A stretch of 64,000 bases of DNA from Betaproteobacteria bacterium (GCA_016711875.1 JADJSD010000001.1:930001-994000), one strand, 5' to 3'. Shown: positions 31,401 to 40,314, counted from the first letter of the stretch. Translations and numbers: made by a program. Notes: a model not told the origin generated them from the sequence alone.

Positions 31401-32996
31401 CTACGTACCCGACAGCTTCCCGAACGCGGCGTCGAGCTTCGCGTCCGCCTCCTTGAGCTTGCCGCGGGTGCCCAGCATCCACGACTTGTCGGCCTTCAGC
31501 GTGGCCTGGGCACCCGCGAGCATGCGCTCCACCTCGGCCGGCTGCGGCCCGCCGATACCCACCCGCGTCCTCACCATGTCCGCCGGCGAGAGCAGCTTGC
31601 GGAAGGCCTTCTCGTCGAGCGGGAGCTTCGCGTCGGGCAGCTTGTACTTGGCGAGGGCCTCCTTGTAGGACTCCACGGCCTTCGGATAGGGGAACTCGCG
31701 CGGACGCAGTCCCTCGGTGCGCGCGTACGTCACTAGGGACGAGGCGAAGCTGTGGCCCACGCGGAAGGGCACGCCGTGGTCCCGCTGGAGCGTCTCGGCG
31801 ATGTCGATCGAGGTCGTCCAGTCGTCCTCCAGTTCCTCGAGCGCGCGCTTCGGGTTCACCACCAGCGAATCCATCACGGCGTTCATGGCGGCGATCATGC
31901 GCACCGCCTGCGGGAAGAGGGCCAGGTCGACGGGCGTCTGCTTGTAGTCGCGCATGCCGGGCGTCACGTTGTGGGCCCGCAGGCTCACGGTGTGCGCGAG
32001 GCCGACGACGGTCGAAGCCGCCTCGCGGGCGTTCATCACCAGGCCGGGGTTGCGCTTCTGCGGCATGGCGCTGCTCGAGTAGGTGGCGCCCTCCTCGAGG
32101 AGGAGCCAGGGGCGGGTCTGGTGGTACTGCGTGTGGATGTCGCCCAGGATCGCGCCGAGGCGGATCGCATGGGAGCTCGCGATGCCCGAGGCTTCGATGG
32201 GCACGTCGTACGTGAACACCTGCCCGGCGTCGTAGGAGTTCTCGATGAGGCCGTCGAAGCCCAGGAGGTCCGCGAGGCGCTTGCGGTTGAGCGGCCAGCC
32301 CGAGTTCGCGAGGACGGCCGTGCCCATGGCGCTGCGGTTCAGGCGCGCGTGCAGCTCGCGGATGCGCTGGGCATCGCGGGCGAACGAGGCCTCGAAGGCG
32401 AGCAGGTAGTGGGCGTAGCTCACCGGCTGCGCCTGCACGCCGTTCGTGTAGGCCGGCACGATCGTGTTCACGTGCTTCGAGGCGGTGACGAGCATCCGGT
32501 CGCGCAGGCTGTTGATCGCGTCGGAGAAATCGAGCACCTGGTTGCGCAGTTGCGCCGCGCGGAAGGTGGCGTACATGTCCTGGCGGCTGCGCCCGGCATG
32601 GATGAGCGAGCCTTCCGGGCCGATCGAGTCGGTGATGATCTTCTCGATCTGCATCACGTCGGAGGGACGCTTGCCGCCGGGCCTGGCGGCCTGGTCGAGG
32701 GTCTGCGCGATGCCCCGCGCGATCGTGCGGCCGGATTCGGGCGGCAGGATCTTCTCCTCGACCAGCATCACGATCGAGGCCTTGTTGATCTTGTTCATCC
32801 AGTAGAACTGGTCCTCGGCCAGGTCGAGGGGGCTCGTGGTGTTGCCCTTGGAGACCGGCGTCGGCACGAAGGCGCCGATGCGGGCGGCCTGCTCGGCGCA
32901 TTCGGCAGTGGACTTGCAGCCGGGCGCCCCGGCGTCGGCGCCGAGGGCGAGGCACGGCGCCATCGCGAGCGCGAGGGCCGAGGCAATGCGTTTCAT
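31401..32996 (-). CDS. Exported argininosuccinate-lyase-like protein (fumarase/aspartase superfamily)
   Basis: A 531-residue lyase of the argininosuccinate lyase/delta-crystallin group. The superfamily signature is SSAMPQKRNPG; a second conserved region is IHAGRSRQDMYATF, with TNGVQAQPVSYAHYL as the third. Such enzymes cleave C-N bonds with release of fumarate. Unusually, it begins with a clear signal peptide (MKRIASALALAMAPCLALG, then AD), so it should act in the periplasm. It is also ~70 residues longer than ArgH, mostly at the C-terminus. The ATG at 32996 was chosen to include the signal peptide; the frame is open further up to 33149 but crosses the operator. A divergent LysR gene probably controls it. 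Confidence 0.82.
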   Translation of the reverse strand: MKRIASALALAMAPCLALGADAGAPGCKSTAECAEQAARIGAFVPTPVSKGNTTSPLDLAEDQFYWMNKINKASIVMLVEEKILPPESGRTIARGIAQTLDQAARPGGKRPSDVMQIEKIITDSIGPEGSLIHAGRSRQDMYATFRAAQLRNQVLDFSDAINSLRDRMLVTASKHVNTIVPAYTNGVQAQPVSYAHYLLAFEASFARDAQRIRELHARLNRSAMGTAVLANSGWPLNRKRLADLLGFDGLIENSYDAGQVFTYDVPIEASGIASSHAIRLGAILGDIHTQYHQTRPWLLLEEGATYSSSAMPQKRNPGLVMNAREAASTVVGLAHTVSLRAHNVTPGMRDYKQTPVDLALFPQAVRMIAAMNAVMDSLVVNPKRALEELEDDWTTSIDIAETLQRDHGVPFRVGHSFASSLVTYARTEGLRPREFPYPKAVESYKEALAKYKLPDAKLPLDEKAFRKLLSPADMVRTRVGIGGPQPAEVERMLAGAQATLKADKSWMLGTRGKLKEADAKLDAAFGKLSGT

Positions 32997-33065
32997 GTTC
33001 TCTCCGAGTGGTTCGCGGGCGTTCCCGGCCCGCCTGTGCGCGGCGGGTCTTCGGCGCCCACCCCC

Positions 33066-33094
33066 ACTATAGGCATCGCCCACCCTGCCGTAAA
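33066..33094 (-). promoter_or_regulatory. Candidate promoter for the exported lyase
   Basis: On the minus strand TTTACG, 17 bases, then TATAGT, about 65 bases before the lyase start. The -35 abuts the inverted repeat at 33097-33120, a typical site for LysR activation. Confidence 0.4.
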
Positions 33095-33096
33095 AT

Positions 33097-33120
33097 ATAT
33101 GGAAACTACGTTTTCCATAT
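33097..33120. promoter_or_regulatory. 24-bp inverted repeat, likely LysR-type operator
   Basis: Perfect 9-bp arms ATATGGAAA and TTTCCATAT with a 6-base spacer, AT-rich in a GC-rich genome, 27 bases before the LysR start and in front of the divergent lyase gene. This is the place and form expected of an autoregulated LysR operator. Confidence 0.65.
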
Positions 33121-33147
33121 GCCAAACCTCTGGCAAGGACATCCGCC

Positions 33148-34077
33148 ATGGAGCTGAGACACCTGCGCTACTTCGTCGCCGTCGCCCGGTCCGGCAGCTT
33201 CACGGCCGCGGCCGCGGGCCTGGGCATCCAGCAGCCGCCGCTCTCGCAGCAGGTGCGCGACCTCGAGCGTGAGGTGGGCTACCCGCTCTTCGAGCGCCTG
33301 CCCAGGGGCGTGGCCCTCACGGCCGGCGGGGCGGTATTCCTGGAGGAAGCCGAGGCGATCCTCGCGCGCGTGGACGCCGCCGTCGTCCGGGCGGGACAGG
33401 CGGCGCACGGCACCGCGGGCACGCTGTCGGTGGGGTTCACGAGCTCGGCGGTGATCCACCGCCTCGCCCCGGCGCTGCTGCGCGGCTACCGCGAGGCGAA
33501 CCCCGGCGTGGAGCTCTCCGTGGGAGAAGGAAACGCCGCGGCGCTCTCGGAGGCCGTGGCCGCCGGGCAACTGGACATCGCCTTCATCCGCCGGCCCGTG
33601 TCGGAGCGCAGCGGCCTCACCTACCTCGCGATCGCGAACGAGCCCCTGCTCCTCGCCCTGCCCATGGGACACCCCGTCGCCGTGAAGGCGAAGCGCGCGG
33701 GCCGCGCGCGCGTGAAGCTGCGCGACCTGGCGGGCGACGCCTTCATCCTCGTGCGGCGCCCGGGCGCCGCCGGCATGTACGGCGACCTCATCGAGGCCTG
33801 CCACGCGGTGGGCTTCGCGCCGCGCATCGCGGCGGAAGTCGGGCAGATGCTCACCAACGTGACCCTGGTGGCGGCCGGCGTGGGAGTCTCCGTGGTGCCG
33901 GCCTCGATGCGCGTCGTCCACGCCGACGACGTCTTCTACGGGGTCGCCTCGGATGCCCCGCAGCTCGCCGCCCCGCTCAACATCGTCACCCGAATCGGTT
34001 CGGGCAACCCGACGCTCGCGCGCTTCGTCGCCTTCGCGAAGTCGATGGGGAAGGCCTCGGCGCGGGCGGCCCGCTAG
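33148..34077 (+). CDS. LysR-family transcriptional regulator
   Basis: A 309-residue LysR regulator. The N-terminal winged helix is MELRHLRYFVAVARSGSFTAAAAGLGIQ-type (residues 1-60, with QPPLSQQVRDLE as recognition helix), followed by a periplasmic-binding-protein-like effector domain (90-295). Divergent to the exported lyase and probably its activator, through the inverted repeat at 33097. The effector is unknown. Its stop shares the palindrome CTAG with the stop of the convergent permease. Confidence 0.9.
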   Translation: MELRHLRYFVAVARSGSFTAAAAGLGIQQPPLSQQVRDLEREVGYPLFERLPRGVALTAGGAVFLEEAEAILARVDAAVVRAGQAAHGTAGTLSVGFTSSAVIHRLAPALLRGYREANPGVELSVGEGNAAALSEAVAAGQLDIAFIRRPVSERSGLTYLAIANEPLLLALPMGHPVAVKAKRAGRARVKLRDLAGDAFILVRRPGAAGMYGDLIEACHAVGFAPRIAAEVGQMLTNVTLVAAGVGVSVVPASMRVVHADDVFYGVASDAPQLAAPLNIVTRIGSGNPTLARFVAFAKSMGKASARAAR

Positions 34078-34877
34078 AGCGGCTGCGTCTCGCCCTGCGT
34101 GGGACGCCAGACGAGCAGGCGCCGCTCCGCGAAGGACACCGCGAAGTCGAGCACCAGCGCGAAGACCGTGAGCACGAGGATGCCCGCGAACACCGTGTTG
34201 ATGTCGAACGAGCCCTCGGCCATGTGGATGAGGTACCCCACGCCCTTGGCGCTGCCCAGGTACTCGCCCACCACCGCGCCCACGAAGGCCATGCCCACCG
34301 AGGTGTGCAGGCTCGAGAACACCCACGAGGTGGCCGAGGGCAGGTAGACGAAGCGAAGGAGCTGCCGGCGCGTGGCGCCCAGCATCGTCGCGTTGTTGAG
34401 CACCACGGGGCTCACTTCCTTCACGCCCTGGTAGACGTTGAAGAACACGATGAAGAAGACGAGCGTCACGCCCAGGGCCACCTTCGACCAGATGCCCAGC
34501 CCGAACCACACCATGAAGATGGGCGCGAGCACCACGCGCGGCATGGCGTTGGCGGCCTTGATGTACGGGTCGAGGAGCGCCGAGGCGAAGGGCGTGAGGC
34601 CCAGCCACAGGCCGATCCCCAGGCCGAGCGCGGAACCGATGACGAAGGCGAGCGCGGTCTCCTGAAGCGTCACCCACAGGTGCGGGTAGATCTCGCCGCC
34701 GACGAACCACACGTAGATCGCCTTGAAGATCTTGACCGGCTCGCCGAAGAAGAAGGCGGCGCGATCGGGGTTGTCCCAGACGAAGGGCGGCACCAGCTCC
34801 GGGTGCGTGGCCACGTGCCAGAAGGCGAAGATCGCCACGAGGAGCAGGCACTGCCAGATCCAGAGCTTCCTCTTCAT
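34074..34877 (-). CDS. ABC transporter permease (SsuC/TauC/NrtB type)
   Basis: A 267-residue inner-membrane permease with about six helices. The EAA-type coupling loop is NNATMLGATRRQLLRFVYLPSA. It forms an importer with the ATPase (ATGA overlap) and the binding protein upstream. The substrate group for this family is alkanesulfonates, taurine, nitrate, thiamine precursors or aromatic acids; nothing here decides between them. Confidence 0.88.
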   Translation of the reverse strand: MKRKLWIWQCLLLVAIFAFWHVATHPELVPPFVWDNPDRAAFFFGEPVKIFKAIYVWFVGGEIYPHLWVTLQETALAFVIGSALGLGIGLWLGLTPFASALLDPYIKAANAMPRVVLAPIFMVWFGLGIWSKVALGVTLVFFIVFFNVYQGVKEVSPVVLNNATMLGATRRQLLRFVYLPSATSWVFSSLHTSVGMAFVGAVVGEYLGSAKGVGYLIHMAEGSFDINTVFAGILVLTVFALVLDFAVSFAERRLLVWRPTQGETQPL

Positions 34878-35683
34878 GCGCTCGTCCGGTTGCGGGTCTG
34901 CTGGTAGCCCTTGAGCACCTCGGACTTCATCGCGTGCCAGATCTTGTCGTGCAGCGCGATGAACGCGGGCGTGAGCCGGATCTCCGACACGTCGCGAGGG
35001 CGCGGCAGGTCGATCGCGTACTCGCCGATGGGGTGCGTGGCCGGGCCGGCGGAGAGGACCACGACGCGGTCGGAGAGGCTGATGGCCTCCTCGAGGTCGT
35101 GGGTGATGAAGATGACGCTCTTCCTGTCGGCGCTCCAGAGCTCGAGCAGCTCGTTCTCCATGAGCGAGCGCGTCTGCACGTCGAGCGCCGAGAACGGTTC
35201 GTCCATCAGCAGGATCTGCGGATCGAGGATGAGCATCTGCGCGAGCGACACGCGCTTTCGCATGCCGCCGGAGAGCTGGTGCGGGTAGCGGTCGCCGAAG
35301 CCGGCGAGCCCCACGCGCGCGAGCCAGTCCTCGCCCTTCGCGCGGGCCGCCGTCCAGTCCTCGCCACGGAACTCGAGGCCGGCCGTCACGTTGGCGAGGG
35401 CGCTTCGCCAGGGCATGAGCGCCTCGGACTGGAACATGTAGCCCGCGCGTCGGTTCACGCCGGCGAGCGTCTCACCGAAGATGCGCGTCACGCCGGAGGA
35501 AGGCTTGAGGAGCCCGGCGGCCACGTTGAGGAGCGTGGACTTGCCGCAGCCCGTGGGCCCCACCACCGAGACGAACTCGCCGTCGGCGACCGAGAGATCC
35601 ACGTCCTTCACGGCCGTGTAGCTCCCGCCGCCCTTCGCGGCGAAGGTGCAAGTGATCTTCTCCAGGCTGACCGAAACAGTCAT
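34874..35683 (-). CDS. ABC transporter ATP-binding protein (SsuB/TauB type)
   Basis: A 269-residue ATPase. Walker A is GPTGCGKST, the signature is LSGGMRKR, Walker B is ILLMDEPFSALD, and the switch His is in FITHDLEEA. The Gln loop is MFQSEALMPWR. The ATG at 35683 (MTVSVSLEKITC) is preferred; in-frame GTG codons at 35692 and 35707 are alternatives with a G-rich possible ribosome binding site between them. Its stop overlaps the permease start. Confidence 0.9.
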   Translation of the reverse strand: MTVSVSLEKITCTFAAKGGGSYTAVKDVDLSVADGEFVSVVGPTGCGKSTLLNVAAGLLKPSSGVTRIFGETLAGVNRRAGYMFQSEALMPWRSALANVTAGLEFRGEDWTAARAKGEDWLARVGLAGFGDRYPHQLSGGMRKRVSLAQMLILDPQILLMDEPFSALDVQTRSLMENELLELWSADRKSVIFITHDLEEAISLSDRVVVLSAGPATHPIGEYAIDLPRPRDVSEIRLTPAFIALHDKIWHAMKSEVLKGYQQTRNRTSA

Positions 35684-35776
35684 TGCCGGCACACCCCCTG
35701 CCCGCACGTGTTGATCGGCGGATGAAATCCGACCGATCGAACACGGTTCCCGATGCCGTTCGCGACCATCGGCGGC

Positions 35777-36805
35777 CTAGCGATACTTCGCGGCCGCCTT
35801 CTTCGCGAATTCATTATCGAAGGTGTTCTCGAGCTTGATGGCATTGCCGGCGGCAATGACAGACGGCTCGAATTGCCTGAGAACCTTGTACACGTTCTGC
35901 GCCGCCTTCATCGACATCTGCCCGTCCTCGGAATACCCGATCATGTTCTTCAGCAGCCCCGCCTTGTACAGCGACGGGTTGCCCGCCTTGTACGCGTCCG
36001 GCATGAGGTCCACGATCTCCTGCGGCGTGGCCTTCGCGATCCAGCGGTTGGCCCGCACGATCGCGTTCACCACCGCCTGCACGGTGTTCGGGTTCTTCCG
36101 GATGAACTCCTCGGTGATGTAGATCACGCTCGCGTGGTAGTCGCCGCCGTAGATCTCGTTCATGCCCTTCTCGGTGCGGCTGTCGGCCACGGCCACGTAC
36201 TTGCCGGTGGCCTCGAGCTGGGTGATGACCGGGTCCAGGTTCGACATCGCGTCGATCTCGCCTTTCTCCATGGCCGCCACGGCGCCGGAGCCCGCGCCCA
36301 CGCCCACGACCGCGATGTCCGTCGGCTTGAGTCCGCCCTTGGCGAGGATGTTGTTCACGAACATGTTCGTGGAGGAGCCCGGGGCGGTGACCCCCACCTT
36401 GAGGCCCTTCAGGTCGGCCGGGCCCTTGTACTTCGCGGCCTTGTCCTTGGGCAGCAGCAGCACGATGGAGCTGTACTTCGCCTGCAGCACCACCGCCTTG
36501 ATGGGCTGCTTCTTCGCGGCCATGTTGATGGTGTGTTCGAAGGCCCCCGAAACCATGTCGGCACTGCCGCCGACCAGGGCCTGCAGCGCCTTGGCGCCGC
36601 CGGCGAAATCGGGAATCTCGACCTCGAGCCCCTGTTCCTTGAAGTACCCCTGGCGCTCGGCGACCGAGAGCGGCAGGTAGTAGAAGAGGTTCTTGCCTCC
36701 CACCGCGATGGTGATCTTCTTCTTCTCCGGCGCCTGGGCCTGCGCCCCGAACGCCACCATCGCGCCGACGGCCAGTGCCGCGAGCGTCCTCAGCATGCGC
36801 ATCAT
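35777..36805 (-). CDS. ABC transporter substrate-binding protein (NMT1/SsuA type)
   Basis: A 342-residue periplasmic binding protein. The signal peptide is 1-~24 (AFGAQAQA). The mature protein begins KKKITIAVGGKNLFYYLP, and the ligand region includes GSADMVSGAFEH and TAPGSSTNMFVNNIL. The order binding protein-ATPase-permease on the minus strand forms a complete importer. A HMG-CoA-lyase-type enzyme and an outer-membrane barrel gene lie just upstream, hinting that the substrate is an organic acid, but this is only context. Confidence 0.9.
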   Translation of the reverse strand: MMRMLRTLAALAVGAMVAFGAQAQAPEKKKITIAVGGKNLFYYLPLSVAERQGYFKEQGLEVEIPDFAGGAKALQALVGGSADMVSGAFEHTINMAAKKQPIKAVVLQAKYSSIVLLLPKDKAAKYKGPADLKGLKVGVTAPGSSTNMFVNNILAKGGLKPTDIAVVGVGAGSGAVAAMEKGEIDAMSNLDPVITQLEATGKYVAVADSRTEKGMNEIYGGDYHASVIYITEEFIRKNPNTVQAVVNAIVRANRWIAKATPQEIVDLMPDAYKAGNPSLYKAGLLKNMIGYSEDGQMSMKAAQNVYKVLRQFEPSVIAAGNAIKLENTFDNEFAKKAAAKYR

Positions 36806-36846
36806 GAGTCTCTCCTCGTCGATCTGGCCGTCATCGTGGAATGTCG

Positions 36847-36874
36847 CGGCGCCGCCCGCGGCAAGGCGGCGCCG
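36847..36874 (-). terminator. GC-rich hairpin between barrel gene and ABC operon
   Basis: A perfect 10-bp stem (CGGCGCCGCC / GGCGGCGCCG) with an 8-base loop in the 84-base gap after the outer-membrane gene. There is no T-tract, so it may be a weak terminator or an mRNA stabiliser. Confidence 0.35.
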
Positions 36875-36889
36875 TCGGTGCCGCCGGTC

Positions 36890-37594
36890 CTAGAAGCGCC
36901 AGCCGACCTTCGCCGACAGGCTCGTGTTGCTGCCCATGCGCTCGGCCTCGGCAGCCAGGTTGATGATGCCGAGGTTCACGTTGAGGCCACCGAAATAGCG
37001 GCCCTGGTTGAAGGTCTCCGAATCGAAGCCCGTCGCCTTCGATTCGACGCGCACGATGCCGGCGCCCACGTAGGGCGTCACGATCGTGAGGCGCTTGGAG
37101 AGCATGAGGTCCGCCGCGAGCGAGGTGACCTTGAGGCTGCCCAGGTCGGTCGTGCGCGTTCCGGAGAGGCGCCCGGCGAAGGCGGGCGAGGTGGCGGTGT
37201 CCTCGATGAAGGCCTGGCGCAGGCTCACGCCCCAGAGCGAGCCGCCGAGTTCCGACGAGCCGCCGTAGAAGCCCCCGATGTCCGAGCCCGTCCACAGGCC
37301 CTTGTTGAGGTGCACCTTCGGCACGAACAACCGGTCGACCGACCCCGAGCCCGCGGCGCGGAAGACGTCGCTGTTGCGCATGTCCGTCGCCGTCATTTCC
37401 ACCCCGAGGTCGAAGCCCCAGGGCCCCAGGCTCGTGGCGGGCGTGACGCCCTTGTAGGAGAAGGCGGCGCCCAGGTCCTCCGAGAGCTTGCGGAACTGGT
37501 CCTGGGTGAGGGCGTTCAGGTTGGTGAGGTCGGCCGCGGCCGGCATCGACAGCGCGGCGAGCAGCGGGGCCAGCCAGGTCTTCGTGTATCTCAA
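36890..37594 (-). CDS. Small outer-membrane beta-barrel protein, unknown function
   Basis: A 234-residue exported protein. The signal peptide is LLAALSMPAAA, followed by DLTNLNALTQDQFRKLSEDLG. The remainder alternates in barrel fashion (e.g. LGPWGFDLGVEMTATD; LTIVTPYVGAGIVRVES) and ends with GWRF, a C-terminal Phe as for BAM substrates. It resembles uncharacterised DUF6588-like barrels as I remember them. The start is TTG at 37594 with AAGGAG five bases before it; TTGA overlaps the stop of the HMG-CoA-lyase gene, implying coupling. Confidence 0.7.
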   Translation of the reverse strand: MRYTKTWLAPLLAALSMPAAADLTNLNALTQDQFRKLSEDLGAAFSYKGVTPATSLGPWGFDLGVEMTATDMRNSDVFRAAGSGSVDRLFVPKVHLNKGLWTGSDIGGFYGGSSELGGSLWGVSLRQAFIEDTATSPAFAGRLSGTRTTDLGSLKVTSLAADLMLSKRLTIVTPYVGAGIVRVESKATGFDSETFNQGRYFGGLNVNLGIINLAAEAERMGSNTSLSAKVGWRF

Positions 37595-38541
37595 ATTCGC
37601 TCCTTGAGGGATTCGGGGACCGCGTGCGTCTCGAGGCTCGGGCCGGCCTTCATCACCTGGCCGGGCGTGTCGCGGCCGACGATGGCCGGGACGCGACGCG
37701 CGCAGGCGATGAGCCGGTCCAGGTCGACGCCCGTCTCGTAGCCCATGTCCTGCAGCATGTTGACCATGTCCTCGGTGCAGATGTTTCCGGTGGCCCCGGG
37801 CGCGAAGGGGCAGCCCCCCAGCCCCGCGATGGAGCCGTCGAAGGAACGCACCCCCGCGGCGATGCCGGCCACCACGTTGGCGAGCCCCATGCCGCGCGTG
37901 TTGTGGAAATGCAGCGTATAGAAGGTCTCGTCCCGGGGCGGGAAGCGCTCGAGCACCTTGCGGGTGAGCGCCTCCACCTGCCGCGGGTTCGCCATGCCGG
38001 TGGTGTCGGCGAGGGAGATCCCGTCCACGCCGGCGGCGAGGAAGGCCTCGACGAACCGCAGGATCGCGTCCTCGCTCACCGGCCCCTCGAACGGGCAGCC
38101 GAAGGTGGTCGACAGGCTCATGGACATCGTCATGCCCGCTTCGTGGGCGATGCGCACCATCGCGGGAACCTCGGCCAGCGATTCCTCGTGCGTGCGGTTG
38201 ATGTTGGCGCGATTGTGCGTGAGCGAAGCGCTCATCACGCCGTTCAATTCGTCGGGCTTCGCGCCGGTGGCCGCCGCGTTCTGCACGCCGCGGATGTTCG
38301 GAACCAACGCGACGTACACCACGCCCGGCACGCGCTCGATGCCCGCGAGCACCTCGTTCGCGTCCGCCAGCGCCGGAACGGCCTTCGGGCTCACGAAGCT
38401 CGTGACCTCGATCTTCGCCAGGCCCGTGGCCGAAAGCTCGTCGATGAGCGAGACCTTCGTGGCCGTCGGGATGAAGGCCTTCTCGATCTGGAAGCCGTCG
38501 CGCACGGCGACATCGTTGATGTAAAGGCGGGGTTTCGGCAT
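37591..38541 (-). CDS. Hydroxymethylglutaryl-CoA lyase family enzyme
   Basis: A 316-residue TIM-barrel lyase of the HMGL family, which cleaves HMG-CoA (or a related 3-hydroxyacyl-CoA) to acetyl-CoA and a keto acid. Metal and catalytic residues are visible: VRDGFQIEK (Arg14, Asp15), the HFHN metal pair, and the mobile-loop signature GGCPFAPGATGN. The ATG at 38541 is preferred; a GTG two codons upstream (38547) is possible. The role may be leucine catabolism or degradation of an imported acid, considering the ABC transporter downstream. Confidence 0.88.
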   Translation of the reverse strand: MPKPRLYINDVAVRDGFQIEKAFIPTATKVSLIDELSATGLAKIEVTSFVSPKAVPALADANEVLAGIERVPGVVYVALVPNIRGVQNAAATGAKPDELNGVMSASLTHNRANINRTHEESLAEVPAMVRIAHEAGMTMSMSLSTTFGCPFEGPVSEDAILRFVEAFLAAGVDGISLADTTGMANPRQVEALTRKVLERFPPRDETFYTLHFHNTRGMGLANVVAGIAAGVRSFDGSIAGLGGCPFAPGATGNICTEDMVNMLQDMGYETGVDLDRLIACARRVPAIVGRDTPGQVMKAGPSLETHAVPESLKERI

Positions 38542-38660
38542 GGCCACGACATTCTATCGCGAGGCGGCCGCAAGCCCGGATTGCCACCGTTCCGGGGGCA
38601 AACGGGGCCATCCGCCCGGCCCGGCCGCCCGATTCCCGCCAGGATGTCCCGGTTGTCAGC

Positions 38661-38687
38661 TAAAGCGGACGCCGTCGATGCCGATAA
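38661..38687 (+). promoter_or_regulatory. Sigma-28 (FliA) promoter of the chemoreceptor gene
   Basis: TAAA, exactly 15 bases, then GCCGATAA, a perfect match to the FliA consensus, 64 bases before the chemoreceptor start. It implies class III flagellar control and a motile organism. Confidence 0.85.
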
Positions 38688-38751
38688 ATGCTTTGCATGG
38701 GCTTGCCGAACCGGCGGCCGGGATGCGCCTTACACCCGAGAAAGCACGACG

Positions 38752-40314
38752 ATGGCCACGATTCACGAGCAGGACGAGTTCCCCCTCCACGACGGCGAGG
38801 TGATCATCACATCGACCGACGCCAGGAGCTTCATCACCTTCGCCAACGAGGGATTCCTTCGCACCTCGGGCTATTCGCTCGACGAGGTGATGGGCCAGCC
38901 CCAGAACCTGGTGCGCCACCCCGACATGCCCAAGGCCGCCTTCGCGGACATGTGGGCCACGATCAAGGCGGGGGAGCCGTGGACGGGCTTCGTGAAGAAC
39001 CGCCGCAAGGACGGCCGCTTCTACTGGGTGCACGCCAACGTGACGCCGATCGTGAAGGACGGTGCCATCGCGGGCTACGTCTCCGTGCGCGTGAAGCCCT
39101 CCCGAGAGGACGTCGACAAGGCCGAGGCCCTCTACGGGCGCATGCGCAACGGCGACATGGCCGGCTGGAAGCTGCAGGGCGGCGAGCTCGTGCGCACCGG
39201 CGTGCGCGGCCTTTACGGCAGGCTGCTTCGCATGCCTTTCACATTGCGCAGCTGGCTCGTCGCCGCCCTGCTGGCCACGCTGTTCGTGGCGCCGACCCTG
39301 GCCGCGACCTTCCTGCCCGCGCACGCCGCCCTGATCGGCTGGGTCGGCACGGCGCTCGGCGTTCTCACCACCGTCGTCCTGGGCCTGTACCTCACGCGGA
39401 TGATCGCCCTGCCCGTCGATCACATGGTCGGGGCCTGCACCAAGCTCCTCGCGGGCGACCTGCGCCAGAAACTGCCCCTCGAGGGCGACGAGGCCCTGCG
39501 GCGGCTGGCCCGCTACCTCAACCAGCTCAATTCGAAGACGCTGGGCGTCATCGACGACGCATGGCACGGCATCGAGCACGTGACGCGCGCCGCGGCCGAA
39601 CTGGACGCCGGCAGCCAGGAGATGTCCTCGCGCACCGAGGAGCAGGCCGCCAACCTCGAGCAGACCTCGGCCACGATGCACGAGATCTCCGAGACGGTGA
39701 AGCACAGCGCCGACAGCGCCCGCCAGGCCCACGACGCGGCCGGCACCGCCTCGTCGGCAGCCGACAAGGGCGGCGAGGCCATCGCCCGCGTCTCCGCCAC
39801 CATGGACGGCATCACCGCCAACAGCCGCAAGATCGCCGATATCGTGAGCGTCATCGACGGCATCGCGTTCCAGACGAACCTGCTCGCGCTCAACGCGGCC
39901 GTGGAAGCGGCCCGCGCGGGCGAGCAGGGCCGCGGCTTCGCGGTCGTCGCAGGCGAGGTGCGCGCGCTCGCCGGGCGCGCCGCCGGCGCCTCGAAGGAGA
40001 TCCACGAGCTCATCCGCGAATCCGTCGAGCAGGTCGACCGCGGCGTCGGCATCGTGAAGGACGCGCACGAGGCCATGGCGAACATCGTGGGCCAGGTGCA
40101 GGGCGTGCAGGGGATCATCACCGCGATCGCGGACGACGCGCGCCAGCAGGCCGAGAGCATCGGCCAGATCAACGGCGCCGTCTCGCAACTCGACGAGGTC
40201 ACCCAGAGCAACGCCGCGCGCGTGGAGGAATCGGCGGCATCCGCCTCCGAGCTTCGCCACCGCGCCTCGCGCCTCGCTGCCGCGGTCGGCGTGCTCTACA
40301 CCGCGTCGCACTGA
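38752..40314 (+). CDS. Aer-like methyl-accepting chemotaxis protein with N-terminal PAS domain
   Basis: A 520-residue chemoreceptor. A cytoplasmic PAS domain covers ~15-120 (FANEGFLRTSGYSLDEVMGQPQNLVRHPDMP). Two close hydrophobic helices (~165-215) with almost no periplasmic loop follow, then a HAMP-like segment and the signalling domain with the conserved hairpin IDGIAFQTNLLALNAAVEAA. This is the Aer layout for sensing redox or oxygen through a PAS cofactor. There is no C-terminal NWETF-type tether. Expression is predicted from the FliA promoter at 38661. Confidence 0.9.
   Translation: MATIHEQDEFPLHDGEVIITSTDARSFITFANEGFLRTSGYSLDEVMGQPQNLVRHPDMPKAAFADMWATIKAGEPWTGFVKNRRKDGRFYWVHANVTPIVKDGAIAGYVSVRVKPSREDVDKAEALYGRMRNGDMAGWKLQGGELVRTGVRGLYGRLLRMPFTLRSWLVAALLATLFVAPTLAATFLPAHAALIGWVGTALGVLTTVVLGLYLTRMIALPVDHMVGACTKLLAGDLRQKLPLEGDEALRRLARYLNQLNSKTLGVIDDAWHGIEHVTRAAAELDAGSQEMSSRTEEQAANLEQTSATMHEISETVKHSADSARQAHDAAGTASSAADKGGEAIARVSATMDGITANSRKIADIVSVIDGIAFQTNLLALNAAVEAARAGEQGRGFAVVAGEVRALAGRAAGASKEIHELIRESVEQVDRGVGIVKDAHEAMANIVGQVQGVQGIITAIADDARQQAESIGQINGAVSQLDEVTQSNAARVEESAASASELRHRASRLAAAVGVLYTASH

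Noticed and set aside
35753..37741. 662-codon plus-strand open frame opposite the binding-protein and barrel genes
   Set aside because: Shadow frame, His/Arg/Leu-rich, no motifs, while both minus-strand genes have clear signal peptides and families.
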